Assembly (NCBI GenBank): GCA_018907035.1 | Contig: JACCIC010000022.1 | Coordinates: 2,518,501 to 2,582,500, forward strand | Length of the DNA stretch: 64,000 bases | Direction of reading: 5' to 3' | Source of the DNA: Sycobia sp. Sy_11 | Taxonomy: Eukaryota > Arthropoda > Insecta > Hymenoptera > Epichrysomallidae | In this document: piece after piece, positions 1 to 13,425 of the stretch | Layout: the number at the start of each line of letters is the position of its first letter | Position numbering within the stretch: position 1 is the first letter of the stretch | Position numbers and translations under genes: made by a program | The notes under the pieces: model-generated | Databases searched by the model: none | What the model saw: only the letters and a program-made list of their open reading frames with translations | What the model was told of the DNA's origin: nothing

Positions 1-37
1 TAAAGAAAATATAAAATCAACTTAGATTGATTGAATT

Positions 38-445
38 GCACAGACCTCGAGAAGTTTACTATTATCAGTGCTGTGACTGGAAAATGCCACTTTTTTCCGA
101 GAAAACTATACCTTCAAAATCCATCGGTGCCGTGACCGGAAAACCATAAGGTTTTCGAAAGCTGAAACGTGCTCATACAAAAGTTATGAAGCACCATAAA
201 ATACCAAATTTTTTGTACTGATTAATGTATAAATTCAGATTCATCGGTCCCGTGACCGGAAAATCTCAGGATTTTCAAAATCTGTATTTCTGAAATTTAT
301 ACTTTAATTTACAAAAAAAAACTTTGGAAATTTTGAAAATGAAATATTTCTATGATGGATAGAAATAAATGAAGAGCTTCAAAAAAAAAGCTTATATATC
401 TGAACCAAAAAAGGTTAAATATGAAAACTTCTCGACAGATCTGTG
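38..445. repeat. Possible foldback repeat with internal repeated motif
   Basis: Ends 38..57 (GCACAGACCTCGAGAAGTTT) and 425..445 are reverse complements apart from a two-base indel. Inside, a motif CATCGGTGCCGTGACCGGAAAA is present near 122..143 and 242..263 and in decayed form at 66..86. No open frame is present. It may be a small non-autonomous element or a satellite fragment. Confidence 0.45.
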
Positions 446-3400
446 TTTCCTTTGTATCTTATCGCTAAATTCAGAGAATTGGATGGCTGCGCGAGAAGCC
501 AGCCTATAAAGGTTCGAACGCGCCGAATGTTAGCTCATTATATTACTGGCTATCCTCTGTTTGGTACGTCGTAAAAAAATTATCGTTTTTATTATTATAT
601 TAAATAATTTGAAAAAACTTAAACCTTATTTTTTGTTTAATCCCTTTTTGGTTGTCTCGAACAGTGCTTATTTGCAATTTTTAATGATGCACAAATTTTT
701 TTATTTCCAAAATAAATTCTTCTTGTAAATCATCATTGTATACATAAATAAATTATTTTTCACGTGTATTTATTTTTTAATGATGATTCTTAGTAGCTTG
801 AATATGAAAAGCCAAATATACTCAGCACTTTGAATATTTTTTTAATTGAAATGAAATAATTATAAAAAGTGATACAAACAGTTCAATTCTAAATTCATCT
901 AAAAGTTATATACTTACTTTTTGTTTATTTATTTTTATGAAATATCTTAGTAAATTTGTTTATTTTTTAATCAGAATATTTAATAAAACAATTAATTTTC
1001 TGAGATTTTTAGATTTTTGTTTAATATTTAAAAAATCCTTTCGTATACTTGTTCATAAAATCATGTTATGGTCATATAGCAGTACCTTTACATAAAACAA
1101 AAGCTGATCATATGTTGTGCATCGACCACGTCGGTGCGCATAATATATCGGAGACCAGACTTGTGTTTATCTGTAGGATCCTAAACTTCTGACAATTTGG
1201 GGCTCTAATATATAAAAAACATGTATTTTTTCCAATAATTATACATTTTTTATCTGTCTAGATCGTGTGTATATTCAGTATATAACATTCAAACATATAA
1301 ACTCGTTTATTTATGTAATTGTTTATCAGGGCTAGTAGTTTTCATTAAACGCCTACTATCATCCGGCCTTACCATGACCTTTTCCATATGACTTTTTTCA
1401 GTTTTTATACTACATGAAATTTAAAGAATTTAAGTTCACAAAATATAAACTTAAAATGGACACGTACATATCGAGTAAAAGGGAAAGAAACTAAATTTAT
1501 ATTGGGTAAACTGAAAATTTGTCTTTTAACCAAAAGTTATTTTAATTTGTTATTAGAAATATTCAAGATAATATTATTCTATAGCCATGTATATCTCCCT
1601 TGCAACTGAACTTTCTGCTATGATATTTAACAAGATTTTAAAAAATTACAATTATAATAAATCTATAGGTAATTGAAAACATATAGGAAGAACGAGAAAT
1701 TTTTTTGATATATAACATACATACTAGCACGTAGACACGCATCTACCCGCCGTACTATTTACTGGATGTAGCAGTCACTCTATTTTAACAATAGACGAGC
1801 TTCTGTACATTTTCTGTCTCAAACGATGTAAATTATACCAAGCTCCTTACGTTCAAAAAACTCTTCATCGCATATATTTCAAAAGCGAAAACAGCTATCT
1901 AAGAGTTGTTTATGAATAATTCAAAGAATTCATTAAATAGTGAAGAATAATAAACTGTGAAGAGTTATTTATAACTTGAATTTCCCTGCTGTAAAGAATG
2001 AGAAAAGTCGGCCCGCTCTTCCAAAAGGAAAAGATATATCAAAAGAATCGAAGCAAAGTGATTTTTACTACTTGCAGAGATCACAGCCTATTTTTGGTAA
2101 TTTTCATTATTTTTAAATAAAAGTATACGATACTGCAAAGTACGTTTTCTGAAAATGTATTTATTGTATTTGTTTTTAACTTGAAGAGAATTTTTAGAAA
2201 AAATAATTATTTCTATTCTAAAATGAAAATTCATTTTTTTGAACAGGCAACTATTCTACATCAATTATTTTTGACTAAATTATATCGATAAAAAGGACGG
2301 AAACATTTCTTTCCAAACATTCTGTATGCAATATTTTCTTATTTATATTACTGATTATTATGCAAGATCAATAATTCATATACCTTCTGAACTGTTGGTG
2401 AACAATGCAATTTTGGTTCAAATGGATACGATTTTCAATTGCATTGAAATTATCTTTATGAAATATTTAAGCATTATGTTATTTATAGATCTTCGGATAA
2501 TAAAAGATCACTATTGTAGTTTTTTTTTAAGAAACAATTGAAAATTTTATTTATTATTTAGTGCCATCGGAACGATTCGGGTTTTGCAAACGCTTATATA
2601 AATTTTTATTGGAAATTGAATACGAGAAATTATTGTTATTATAATTTTTATTATTAATAGAAAATTATTTGTATCTTTGTTCAACAAAATATTATTATTC
2701 GTTATCGCGACTGAACAAGTTTCCATTTAACAGCGAATATAAAGTTAGCCTTTGTAAGTTTTTTCCTAAAATAATTGTTCAGCAAGTAAAGAGGAAATAA
2801 AAATGTTAAATTATTAAATATCAAGGAGATGGAAGTTTGCATAGTTGGAGTGCAACGAAGTTGAAAAAAAAATCCTTTCACGCTAAGCTTATATCGATTA
2901 TTTTATTAAGATATTTTTATTCTTTTTGGATATAAAGCTTGCAGTTAAAAATTTATAAGTTTCTGATCTTCATTAGCTTTGTATCATCGGACAAAATTAT
3001 TCCGTTAGAAGCTTCAGATTCATTTTTATCATGCATTGCGTAAATATAAACACACAGGCATCTGTAAAGTAGCTCGACTGCTTTTTAAATTAAATAATTT
3101 TTTAGTAAAAATGATCAAAGTTAATTGTATTTACCGTAATACTTTCACCGTTGTTGCTGAAGAATAAACAAATACATTTTGTTGACGAATAAGAAAATCG
3201 ATGCTTTGTGTTCATTCATATTTTAATTTTTAATTATTAATGTAGTGTTTGACAAGTTGCAAGAGACTTATTTTATCAGTTTTGAAATAGTTAATCATTC
3301 GTGCAATATTTATATTTTTGAATAGTATATGTAAAATTATTGCGAAAAATCAGACTTTGTCAAAAGTAGCCAAAGACGTATATGGCTGACCATTTCGCAA

Positions 3401-3539
3401 CACCATTACAATCTTTAACAACGCTGAGAAAAAATTTAATAAACTTTTAACGGTATTGGCTTTAAAATACTTCTGAATAAATTACTTTCAGCGACATAAA
3501 CTCAATTTAAATTGCATTCAAACGAACAGTAATTAATAC
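446..3539. other. AT-rich intergenic, no gene recognised
   Basis: Low-complexity AT-rich DNA. The only long frame (2326..2541) has no family features. A TATAAAGG with an adjacent GGTTCGAAC (tRNA B-box-like) lies at about 502..518, but no tRNA fold was found. Confidence 0.6.
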
Positions 3540-3889
3540 ATCGTCGTCGACCGTTTTCTCACCTCAGTCACGTACTATCGGCTTAATCGACGATCTGGGA
3601 AAACAAAAAAAAGCGATGAAAACGAAGGAAACGTAATAATATTATCAACGCTCTCTGTCGATGCTCCTAATATGTAATACTTATAAATACACACTTGCAC
3701 ACATAAACGCACTCGTGTACTTGCGCGCCCTCGAGTGCATATTTTATACATACATACACGTATGCACGCACACCACGCTTGCGTATGAGCTCGCTTGCGC
3801 GCGCAATCTTAATAATCATCGCGCGCTAACGTGGCGATTATATATATATATATATACTCACGATCCGTGATCGCAACGCGTATACACCT

Positions 3890-3896
<7 letters not shown>

Positions 3897-3946
<50 letters not shown>
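3897..3946. repeat. (TA)n microsatellite
   Basis: 50 bases of TA. Further TA tracts of similar type lie at 9868..9903, 15404..15451, 26787..26836, 30750..30799, 42443..42477, 47858..47906 and 48373..48424. Confidence 0.95.
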
Positions 3947-3950
<4 letters not shown>

Positions 3951-3984
3951 CATATGTGCATATGTATAGCATTCAAGGCCTCAC

Positions 3985-4045
3985 CTCCGTCGTGGACTGA
4001 CGTAGTGCTCGAGGCTCCTGCTGCGATAGTCTCCGGCTTTTCCAT
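3985..4045 (-). CDS. Candidate first coding exon of a leftward gene
   Basis: On the minus strand an ATG at 4045 in a strong context (A at -3, G at +4) opens 20 codons, MEKPETIAAGASSTTSVHDG, that end at a strong splice donor (GGAG|gtgagg). Upstream on that strand (4046..4860) lies a CpG-rich block as expected of a promoter and 5' leader. Beyond the donor the frame runs only into (TA)n repeat, so splicing would be required. No matching second exon was recognised between 1 and 3980, so the gene would continue beyond the left edge or after a long intron. The peptide matches no family I know. It could be chance in GC-rich DNA. Confidence 0.33.
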
Positions 4046-4860
4046 GTTCCTCGTGTCCGCGCTCCTAATGCGACGGCAACCTGTCGATCGGCCGATCGTT
4101 CGCCCCTATACTTTATTGTTGACGATTATTACGTATCGTGCTGTATGTATGCGCGAGCGCGTTAAAACACACCCGTCCGCGGAGTCACCGTCGCCGTCAC
4201 CGTCGCCGCCTTCGTCGTCGATCGTCGTCGTAGCCGCCGCCGCCGCGCGCTCGTAACGCCGATACGCGTCGACGTCAAGACCGCGGCGCAGCAGCAGCAG
4301 CAGCAGCGCCAGCACAGCTGCTGATGCTCTTCGATTTTTCCGTGGCGCCGCGCCGCCGAAAACTCGACATTTGGCGGTGTGCTGTAAGCGCGGCCTCGCT
4401 CGATCCGCTCGATCGGCTTTATTCCCTGCACTCGCGGACGCACTGCCGTATACTGCCGTTGCCCTGCGCGCGCGCTCGTCGGCTATTTTCTTTTTTTTTT
4501 TTTTTTTTTTTTTTTACTTCGCGGTAATTATAATATCGCGGCGACTGTGTCGTAATGACGTTTTTACGGCGAAATTTCGTCGAGGCGTGCAGAGCGCGAG
4601 AGAACGAACGGCGCACGAGGAACGAGGAGAGAGAGAGAGAGAGATAGGGGGATTCGATCGCGAAACGTCAGCAGTAATAATACAGTGAACACGCGCACGA
4701 TATTATACGATGGAGAAGTTCCGCTCGCGGCACGAGGCGCCGCCGCGTGTCGCCTGGGCTAACTGTGTTGCGCTCATATGCAGCTCTCGCCGCGAGCGGG
4801 GCCACGGCAGTCATCTCTTTCCCTCTTCCTCTCTCCCACTCTGACGCAGCCAAGTACGAG

Positions 4861-7800
4861 AGAGCAAAATAACTTTACAACATATGTATGTATCATGTAT
4901 GTATGAGTGTGTATCCAATACTCCTACAGACAGTATATGAAAGAATGAATACTGTAGACGTTGTGTAGTGCCTGGAATAGTGCTTCAAAAGAGACGGAGA
5001 AATGTCGAAGCTGGCCTATATACATTATATACATATAAGTACGCGCGCAAGGTGTGAATGAATGGCAGGAGTCCAGTGCCACATAGCGCTCACGCATTTT
5101 TGATGGCTTTAAGTGATGTAAACTATACGGGATGAGTAAATGTAAGTTTGGTTCCTTTCGTAAGGAAGTTACACCACTGGTCAACAAGTTAATTTAAATT
5201 AAAACCAAGTTTTGCACATACGCGAAATTTAGATCATTATTTAACGAAACCGAAATTTTGTGCAATATAATATAAACCCACCAATAAGTCGTCTGAATAT
5301 GGAAAGTGGCACAAGTTAATTTACGTACATTGAACTGCTGAATCGAAATCGGACATAAGAACATGAGGTCAAGCTGGTCGATTTCTCAAAATGATGAAAT
5401 AAATATTTGAGGATACTTTTAAAAAATCTGGAACGGACAAATAAGCAATACAAAGTTTTATTCTTATACAGCTATCCCATGATCATCTTGGATTTGAGCC
5501 TGGACACGATCAATTTTTAAATCTCCTTATTTATGTTCAAATTCTCTTTTGAAGTTCATTGAACGTTAAAAAACATTCACTTTGCTTTACCAAAACATTT
5601 CAATTAATAACAGTGTTTAGGCGCCACTTATCATAAAGCCTTTTTTATGTTGAAAATAAAAAACATACGAAATTACATATCTAAAATTGAATTTTAGGTT
5701 CTAGGTAAAATATATGGTAGTATTCACTGTGCTAGTAATATGATTGGAGTAATTATCTTACAGAATTTAAATTAGTTAGTTTTAATAATTTATTCATTAA
5801 AGATGCACTAATCATCCGAAAATACACGAACTCCACAATAATATTTTACTAATATTTCCGTTCATCGACTGAAATGTAACTTGCGGTAATGATTTGGAGA
5901 TTGCATATGCGCGTCAGAGACGGGTATTGTAAAAGTATTCCGTCGCCGTAGACCAACAAAAATCAACCGCAATCATATTTGAAATGAAATGGAAATGAAA
6001 AGTACGCCACCCACTTATACGAAGAGAGATACAACGGATAAGGTGGTATGTGTATGAAGAATGAATTAACGATCCTTCAGAAATTGAAAAAATGGACGAG
6101 AAATAATATAAATTTTCAAGAAAGCAATTTGAAAATTTAATTTAAGGCTAATAATAACATTATATTATATAATAACATTCGAGCAAAATCCAAAGTATGA
6201 TAATTAAATAATACACACATAAACGAATGGAAAAAGTAAAAATTTTATAGATAAAACTACGTATAAATAAAGACTGATAAAACTCATACTCGATCAAATG
6301 TACTCAGAAGACGAAAACATCGAAGAAATATTACCAACGAGAATGAATCGATGTCGTCTGTCGCCGTCATCATCATCGTAATCCTCATCGTCCGAATCAT
6401 CATCCGCCTACTCATCAATCGAGGATTTACAAGACAAAGATATTTCGAAAATTCAACGATGAGTGTCACTAGATTGCTAGCTACAAAGCCCGGTCCAGTT
6501 GGGCTGGAGTACCATTTTTCAGAAAAAAAGGCTTACTATTTGACTGAAATCAATCATTATATCAATTTAATTTTCGATAAACCGATAGGCTTTCAAAAGT
6601 CCAAAATTCGATGAGTGAATGTAGTTACCATCTTTACCAACGGCCTACTGCTTATTTAATTATTTACTAAATTCGAGTAAAATTTTCAATTGTTAATTCA
6701 CGCTCATACAAATTGTCGGACAGAAAATCTCTTATTTCTTATGACTGGCTGACGTGAGTAGGTCCCCATTATTGCACAATGAAACCACCCCTATTCGCCA
6801 ATTCTATTATCTCGTCGCGAATTTACAAAGTCTTTTGTAATCAATTAACATCAGAAATGAAGTTCTCAATGTAGAAATCGTGTAGAACTAGTTTTCCAGC
6901 ATATAATAGGTTTTCTAGCTCAATTTTAGCCAATGGATACAATATTCAATTATTCGAGAACTATTCGACACAAACCACCTTAAATATTATCGTGTTTAAT
7001 TGAAACTCCGAAACTTATCCTTATAATAGCCCAAATATATTTGAAACTTCATATCAGGTACATCAATAATGGTTTGGCGATATATTTTTATAATATCGAT
7101 CCGTATAACGAAGTAATGTTAGACAAAGTGCTTCGGAAATTATAAGTTTTTTGAATACGGTATTCTGATTGGTGATCTTAATTAAGAAAATCTGATCTGA
7201 AAAAATATCAGTTGAAGTTTTTGGTGATGCGTCAAAACTATATGATCGAGAATCATAATTTGTTCCTTCATTATTTTTTCGGAGTTCTTTGCATCCTTAT
7301 TTCACCCAACTCCATATTAGCTTTGAAATTCTAGTAGTCTATTGACATACCTTCTGGTTACGCCGAAGTCAATGTGGACTACGTAAAATTGTTCATTGTA
7401 GATATCATCGTTAAATTTTACGAATTTAAAATCGAAATTTTTAAATTTTCCAAAATTTTGTCTAACTTAATAACCTTTTATGATGCTCTTGAGGACATCA
7501 AGCTAGAGATATTTTTCGGACATTTGAAGTTTGATATTGCGGTTGTTTAATCGAGATGCTTGGAGTGCGTATAAATAAATATATAAATAAATGGAGTGCA
7601 TGGAAATTTGTTCAATTTTATATTTTCTAATCTTTTCTTCGACATTACGGTCCTGTTAGAATAATTGTCAGAGTACCATTGTTTACAATCGCCCTTATAG
7701 AATATAAAATATAAAATTGTTATGGTTACAACAATTCTAAAAAATATAATGATTAGCAAAGAACGATCCGACTCAACTTAGTGGGATATGAGTAGATCAG

Positions 7801-9865
7801 TTGGTCGAGAGGGCAATTAGATAATCTTTTACTAACTATTATTTTTCTATCAGGGCAATTGTAGCCGTAACGATTTGGTATTCCAGATTCTACGAATATG
7901 ATTATAGACAATGATATTCTGATTATCATTCTAATAGAACTGTAATACCGATGAAAAGATTGGATAGTTTGTTTAGAAAAGGTCGACATAAGTATTTTTA
8001 ATTTTTCATATGCTATACCATTTATTTTTCATTGTCTACGGAAGGCAACATTCACAAAGCTATACGATAACCAAGTCAGTTGGTTATTCATTAAATTACT
8101 CTAAAATGCGAAGATGTTGCTTAGCTTGATCTCATAACAGTTTTGTTAAATTATATGCTGTTGAATTAGCCTAAGTTGGAAAATCTCAAACTGGGTTAAC
8201 ATATTTATCATGATTATGAACTAGTAAGTGTATGCATTTATAAATGATTGCCAAGCCTTCGGATAATTTTTCTCACTTGGTTTGCACTCGACTGATTTTA
8301 TCCTGTAACCGGAGAGAATGTTAATTCACTATATATACTTCGCAAACTTCAGATAAGGAATGAACTGTATTATTGCTTTAATTTTCTTTTAAACACGAGC
8401 CATTCATTGTGCAATAGGCGACAGGTGGATATTTTCAACACTGCTTGTTGAAATACATTTTGCAGATATTAAATTTTGCAGTTATTACTATTCTAGATCA
8501 AAGTTGAATTATTGATGGTCAAAGGTGTGTCAAAAGTGTGGCTCAGAGGTGTGTGCTTTCCTTATCATACCTTCAAAATTAAAATTCTCTAATTTAATTA
8601 TAATTTAAATGTTAAACCATTTTCTTCTTGTTATTTATAATAGTTATTAAAAGTATTAGGTAGATACTTTAATTATAATATAGCATTAGACGGGCATTAA
8701 AATCCCTTCTTTAAAATAAATATATGTCGCGAGATTTTTCTCTGTTGTAAAAATATATAAAGTAATAATAAAAATTCACACTCAGCAGCGTCGATTTTTA
8801 CCAATTTGTTTGTCAAGTCTTTTAACAATCACAGTCTGCTGTGAAATATTGAGAAAATTTCAAATATACAATCTTTACTATGGACGTTCTTCTGATCATA
8901 CGCAGTTATATTTTAACCAAATTCAATATAAAAATTCAATAAATGACAGTCATTAGCATGAAGAATTATAAGATACTTTCTTTTGCAAAATGCTATAATA
9001 CAATTTTCAAATTAAAAATTCATGTCATTTTATGTGAGCAATAAATGTATTAAAATTAAATATTTATATCGATGATTTCATAAAACATGATTTTTAAATT
9101 TAAATGAAGTATTGTAATCAAATGTTCAAACTGATGCTTCAGAATTGCCTTTTGCATCGATATATAGATTCGGCAGCTGACAATACTGTAGGATATACTG
9201 TTCAATTCTTATGTATTATGATAATCAATCCAGCGTGTGTTAGTAGCGTTTAAACCAAACGATTTATACCAAAAAGAAAAATCAATTATCATTAGTAAAG
9301 ATTTTTCTAGGTCAAGTAATGGCACTATCGCACAAACCCCTGTGAAACGGTGCGCGCGCGATGATGTTTTATTTGCGATGCAGTCTCATTGTCCAATAAA
9401 TTCCGGAAAAACAGTCAGTAATCACTGAGAGTCTCCCACCCATTGTATCGCGTAATATATAATAAAAAAAAGCTTCTTCAGTAACTTCTAACCATAAAAC
9501 AACTGTTTAACGTTTTAGGTGTTACAAATCATTGCGTTTATAACGCTGTACTTTATTCACAAAAGTGTTTCCAGGAACTATGTACTTTTGATTTTAAAAT
9601 ATTACTTTTTATATATGCAGTGCATTACTTAGTTGTGACAAGGATCCAGAATTATTCATAACCATAGATCTGCATAACTGTAACACCAATGGAAAAGAAT
9701 ATGTTTTTTATAAATACAAGCGTAGAATATTATAGCATAAGTACATACAATCAATTGATTAATTCAATTTATATGTTAAAAGAACGTTAACCACAAGGTA
9801 ATTTGTCAAGTACTTACTTCTGTTTTTCTTGATTTCGACGAATAGTTTTTATGTAATAATTTATA

Positions 9866-9909
<44 letters not shown>

Positions 9910-10930
9910 ACACTATCATACACAAAAATATCTGATAAATAGTCTTTATAAACATTTTCTTAAACTAATTCTATATTAACAAGCTTCAATTCTTTCTTTA
10001 AAAGAAAAATGATAATCCATTAAAATGTATAAAAAATGTAACAGATTCGATGCCAAATTGAATAAGAAAATTAAGATACTCTATTGTTAAGAAATAATTC
10101 AGTACTTTCATACAATTATGAAATAAAAAAGTTATTTAAAATGATAAACTTTATTATAAGAATTATCTTGATAATAGAAAATGGTCTGACAACGAAATGT
10201 AGTATGTATGTTCCTATACCTGTTTTGAGTTGTTGAATGTAAATCTACCATAAAAATAAAGGGGCCCGGTTGTCTGTTTTCGAGCAAAATTAAAATAATT
10301 CTTCAATGGTTCTATAATTACAACACGAATAATAAATCTCATAGAGACAAAAAAAGAAATACAAAATTTATAACATTCTTCTGCAGCTATCCTATATAAC
10401 TTCTATATATTTGACCATGATCTGATCCGAAATGATATTTTAAAATCAAGATCATGTAAAAATTTCAATCTTTTTCAATTACATAGCATAAAAAGTAATA
10501 GGCACATGTACAAGCTTAACCATTTCCAGATTGTTTTGTGAATGACGGAGAAAGATAAAACAAGTTCAATTTTCGCTATATAAAATAACTTTTATTATAA
10601 ACTATATTAGCTCAAAGTTGTGAAATTGCTAATTACGTTTATTAATCTATCTAATTCCGCATTTAAAAGTTTTTAATTTAAAACATTTAGTTTAGTTTAA
10701 TGTTAATATTACAGTTAATTTAAAAAATTAAAGAATTTATAAGCCTATTTTTTACCCCTTGTTCTATTTAAAACATCTGTGTTGTCAAATCCGTTGTACA
10801 ATTGTACAATTGCAGTTATACCCATGATATGAAATGAGAATTTATACAATTGTAATTTGCTTCTACTGTTTCATTTCATCCTTTATTTACAAAAAAAGTC
10901 ATAGACTTTTTTTTTCATTAATAAATTAAT
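4861..10930. other. AT-rich intergenic, no gene recognised
   Basis: Apart from the foldback-like repeat at 7622..7975 and the (TA)n at 9868..9903, nothing recognisable. The frame at 6351..6614 comes from an ATC/CAT-rich tract. Confidence 0.55.
7622..7975. repeat. Dispersed foldback-like repeat, copy 1
   Basis: The segment CAACTTAGTGGGATATGAGTAG... through CCGATGAAAAGATTGGATAG (7773..7965) is related to 32779..32980. In addition 7622..7700 is an imperfect reverse complement of 7880..7965 (TCTTTTCTTCGACATTACGG versus the inward strand), giving a hairpin-like layout. No coding capacity is evident. Confidence 0.6.
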
Positions 10931-10943
10931 GATTTATTTATGG

Positions 10944-13425
10944 AGTCACGTTTGAGCTACCGTTCGAGTAAGACGTGTTTACATTTGCGTAGAAGTTTGA
11001 TTCGGTTTACTTTGGATACGGTAAATTCCTTAGAATAAAAGTGAATATAGTGACACGGGTGTTTTTGGAGTTTAGCTCCCAAATCGTTTAGATCTTCCCG
11101 TGCAACAAAGCAGAAACTTTCAATTACCTCTAACTAAGGGGCAAGTGCATTTATTCCAAAATGGCCATTCAAGTAACCTTAAATTAACCAAAAGTATCTT
11201 ATGCAAAAGTCTGTAGCATGGTGGAATGCTCAATGCGGTCAAATAAAACGGTTTAGAACTGATGCATTTAAGAAATTTAATCAAAGCGGAGATTTAAAGG
11301 ATTTAATTTCATACAAAAAGACTGTCATATTAGTAAAAGACGTTCAAAAAAGTAAAAACGCTCATTTCAAAAAGTTTGCAGAGCCGATAAGTTCCTCTAA
11401 AGAAAGCATTAGCTATGTATGGACAAAATATAAAATATTAAAAGACAAATGGGTTAAAATAACACCTAATCACTCACCTGAGAACCATCAAAACCATGAA
11501 AAAATAATAACTGCATTGAAAAGAATTAGCCCGTCATGGGAATGTACGAATCCATCCTATATTCCACCCTATATTGAAAATGAATTTTTCGAAACTCCCT
11601 GCGATTATGTAGAGTTTAATGCGGCTCTTGTTCAAAAAAATGAGAAATCATCTCCAGACCTAGTCGGAATAGATAATGAAATTCTTAAAAAACTTCTAAT
11701 TAAATATCAACTTCTTCTTCTTGATATTTATAATGAGATGTTTGCAACTAATAAGTACCTGACACCTGGAAAAAATAATTTATTCATTTCATTAAAAAAC
11801 CCGATAGCTGTAGTGTACGTCCAATTGCTTTAACATCTTGTCTCTGCAAGCTATTTCAATCTCTTATAAAACAAAGATTACTATGGTGGTGCGAATCAAA
11901 TAAAATATTGCCACAAAATCAGTCTGGATTTAGTTTAGGTAAATCGTATGTTGACAATCTTATTAATTTGAGTGTACCTGTCAATGAAACTCTCAAAACA
12001 CAAACATTCGATAGCAGCATTTTTAGATGTTTCAGAAGCTTTTGGCAGTGTTAACTGCGATATCTTAATCCAAAAGTCGGCTGAAATAAGATGCTCAAAA
12101 AATGACTTTTTTTCATCAAATTTTGAACACAAGAAAGAATAATTTACACTGATATCCTACGAGAAAGTTACCAAACCGCAAATAAAGGCGTCGCTCAAGG
12201 CGGAGTACTCAGTCCATTACTCTATATCATATACGTTAACGATATTTTTAACAATATCCCTAAGAACATTATAATCTCTCAATTTGCAGACGACATCACT
12301 GTCTACTCTAAATTTTCTCCTCTAATAAATGTATAAATACAATCGAAAAAGCAGTTAATAATATAAGTAAAAATCTATATGATTTAGGGCTGGATCTTGC
12401 TCCCCTAAAGACCGTACTATTGCATTTTAATGATAAGAATATAAATCCCGATTCAATCGCAATTAAAGTTGATAGATTTGTTGTAAAATCAAGTGCCACC
12501 GCAAAATTTCTTGGAATAATCTTCGATTACAAATTGTCATTTGTTCATCAGATTAATAAATTAGAGAAAAAATATATAAAAGTTCTGTCTATTATAAAAT
12601 ACTTACGGACTACTTGGTGCGGCGCAGAGCCTCATACACTTATTACATTATACAAGAGTCTTGTTCGCTCTCAAATAGAATACGGAAGGTTCATTTATTT
12701 TTCTCATCAAAAAATTTACAAAAACAAAATAGAAAAATTACAGTTTACAGCGATAAGAGCTTCCTTAGGACTTCGTAATAGCACTCCAGCAAATATATTA
12801 CTCTCTGAATCTAAGCTTGCCTATCTAAAAGAACGCATAAGGTTCTTGTGTAACTATTTTATCAGTAAAATACTTGTAGACGAAAATTCTATTACACGAA
12901 GTACTTTAAAAAGATATACTAAAGTATATCTTTTTATATAAAAGATTTTTATATAAAAAATATATAAAAAAAAGTATAATGGAAAGATTAAATTACTAAA
13001 CTCGTGTCTTCAAGAACTTATAAGATTCGATGACTGAAAACAAAATCCTTATAATTTATAGAACCACCACTATCGCACAGTAATTTCTAGTATCGACGTT
13101 AATTTAAGCATACGAGGACAGCTCACTTCTGCCGATCCAAATCGATTTTGCTTTACAGACTCCAAACTCAAATTTTCTCATTTTCTCTAATTGCCAAAGT
13201 GTTTTAACTAGCCTTAAATTTACGAAATTTAGAGCTAAACTTAATCTGCATATCTTAGGCATTAAAAAAATACAATTAATTTTGTTCTAAAAACAAGTAC
13301 AATTTCACGTAAATTAAAACTATAATGTATTAAACTATTATTATGTACTGTATAGCTAAATAAGTCTGCAAGACTTATATAAAACTGCAAGACCTCAATA
13401 TGTTTATTAAAAAAAAAAAAAAAAA
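10944..13425 (+). mobile_element. Internally deleted non-LTR retrotransposon (I/Jockey-type) with target-site duplication
   Basis: The element is bounded by a perfect 13-bp direct repeat (gatttatttatgg at 10931..10943 and 13426..13438) and ends in a 17-base poly-A (13409..13425), the signature of target-primed reverse transcription. The first 250 bases look like a 5' leader. The sequence then enters the middle of ORF2 just before the reverse transcriptase (WWNAQCGQIKRFR), without a recognisable ORF1 or endonuclease, so a large internal deletion is inferred. RT motifs are visible across frames: SSPDLVGIDNEI, a GVAQGGVLSPLLY block, FADDI at 12283..12297, then KFLGIIFDYKLSF. After about 13000 a degenerate stretch containing FTDSKL may be the start of an RNase H domain. 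It is about 2.48 kb against roughly 5-6 kb for intact relatives. Confidence 0.88.
11201..13200 (+). pseudogene. Broken ORF2 (reverse transcriptase) of the 10.9-13.4 kb element
   Basis: The frame opens at 11201 and is open for 210 codons to 11833. RT homology then continues in another frame (PIALTSCLCKLFQSLIKQR), breaks again with stops around 12050-12150 and 12335-12390, and reopens from 12420 to 12941 (thumb region, LGIIFDYKLSF through ESKLAYLKERIRF). Several frameshifts and stops mean it cannot make an active enzyme. The cleanness of the target-site duplication suggests moderate rather than great age. Confidence 0.82.

Larger units (their letters stand above)
3540..4860. promoter_or_regulatory. 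CpG-rich block with microsatellites
   Basis: Base composition jumps from AT-rich to CpG-rich here. The block holds a (TA)n tract (3897..3946), CGT/CGC trinucleotide runs (about 4186..4255), a CAG run (4288..4306), a 25-base poly-T (4491..4515) and a GA run (4626..4645). Long open frames in it are low-complexity by-products of these repeats. It is most simply a promoter/5' leader region for the candidate minus-strand exon at 3985..4045. Confidence 0.45.

Noticed and set aside
480..520. tRNA gene suggested by GGTTCGAAC (B box) near 509
   Set aside because: The A-box candidate is too close (about 25 bases), and no acceptor or anticodon stems can be paired.
3831..4256. 141-codon plus-strand frame in the CpG-rich block
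   Set aside because: It begins in a TA microsatellite (Tyr-Ile repeats) and ends in Ser/Pro/Ala/Val runs from trinucleotide repeats.
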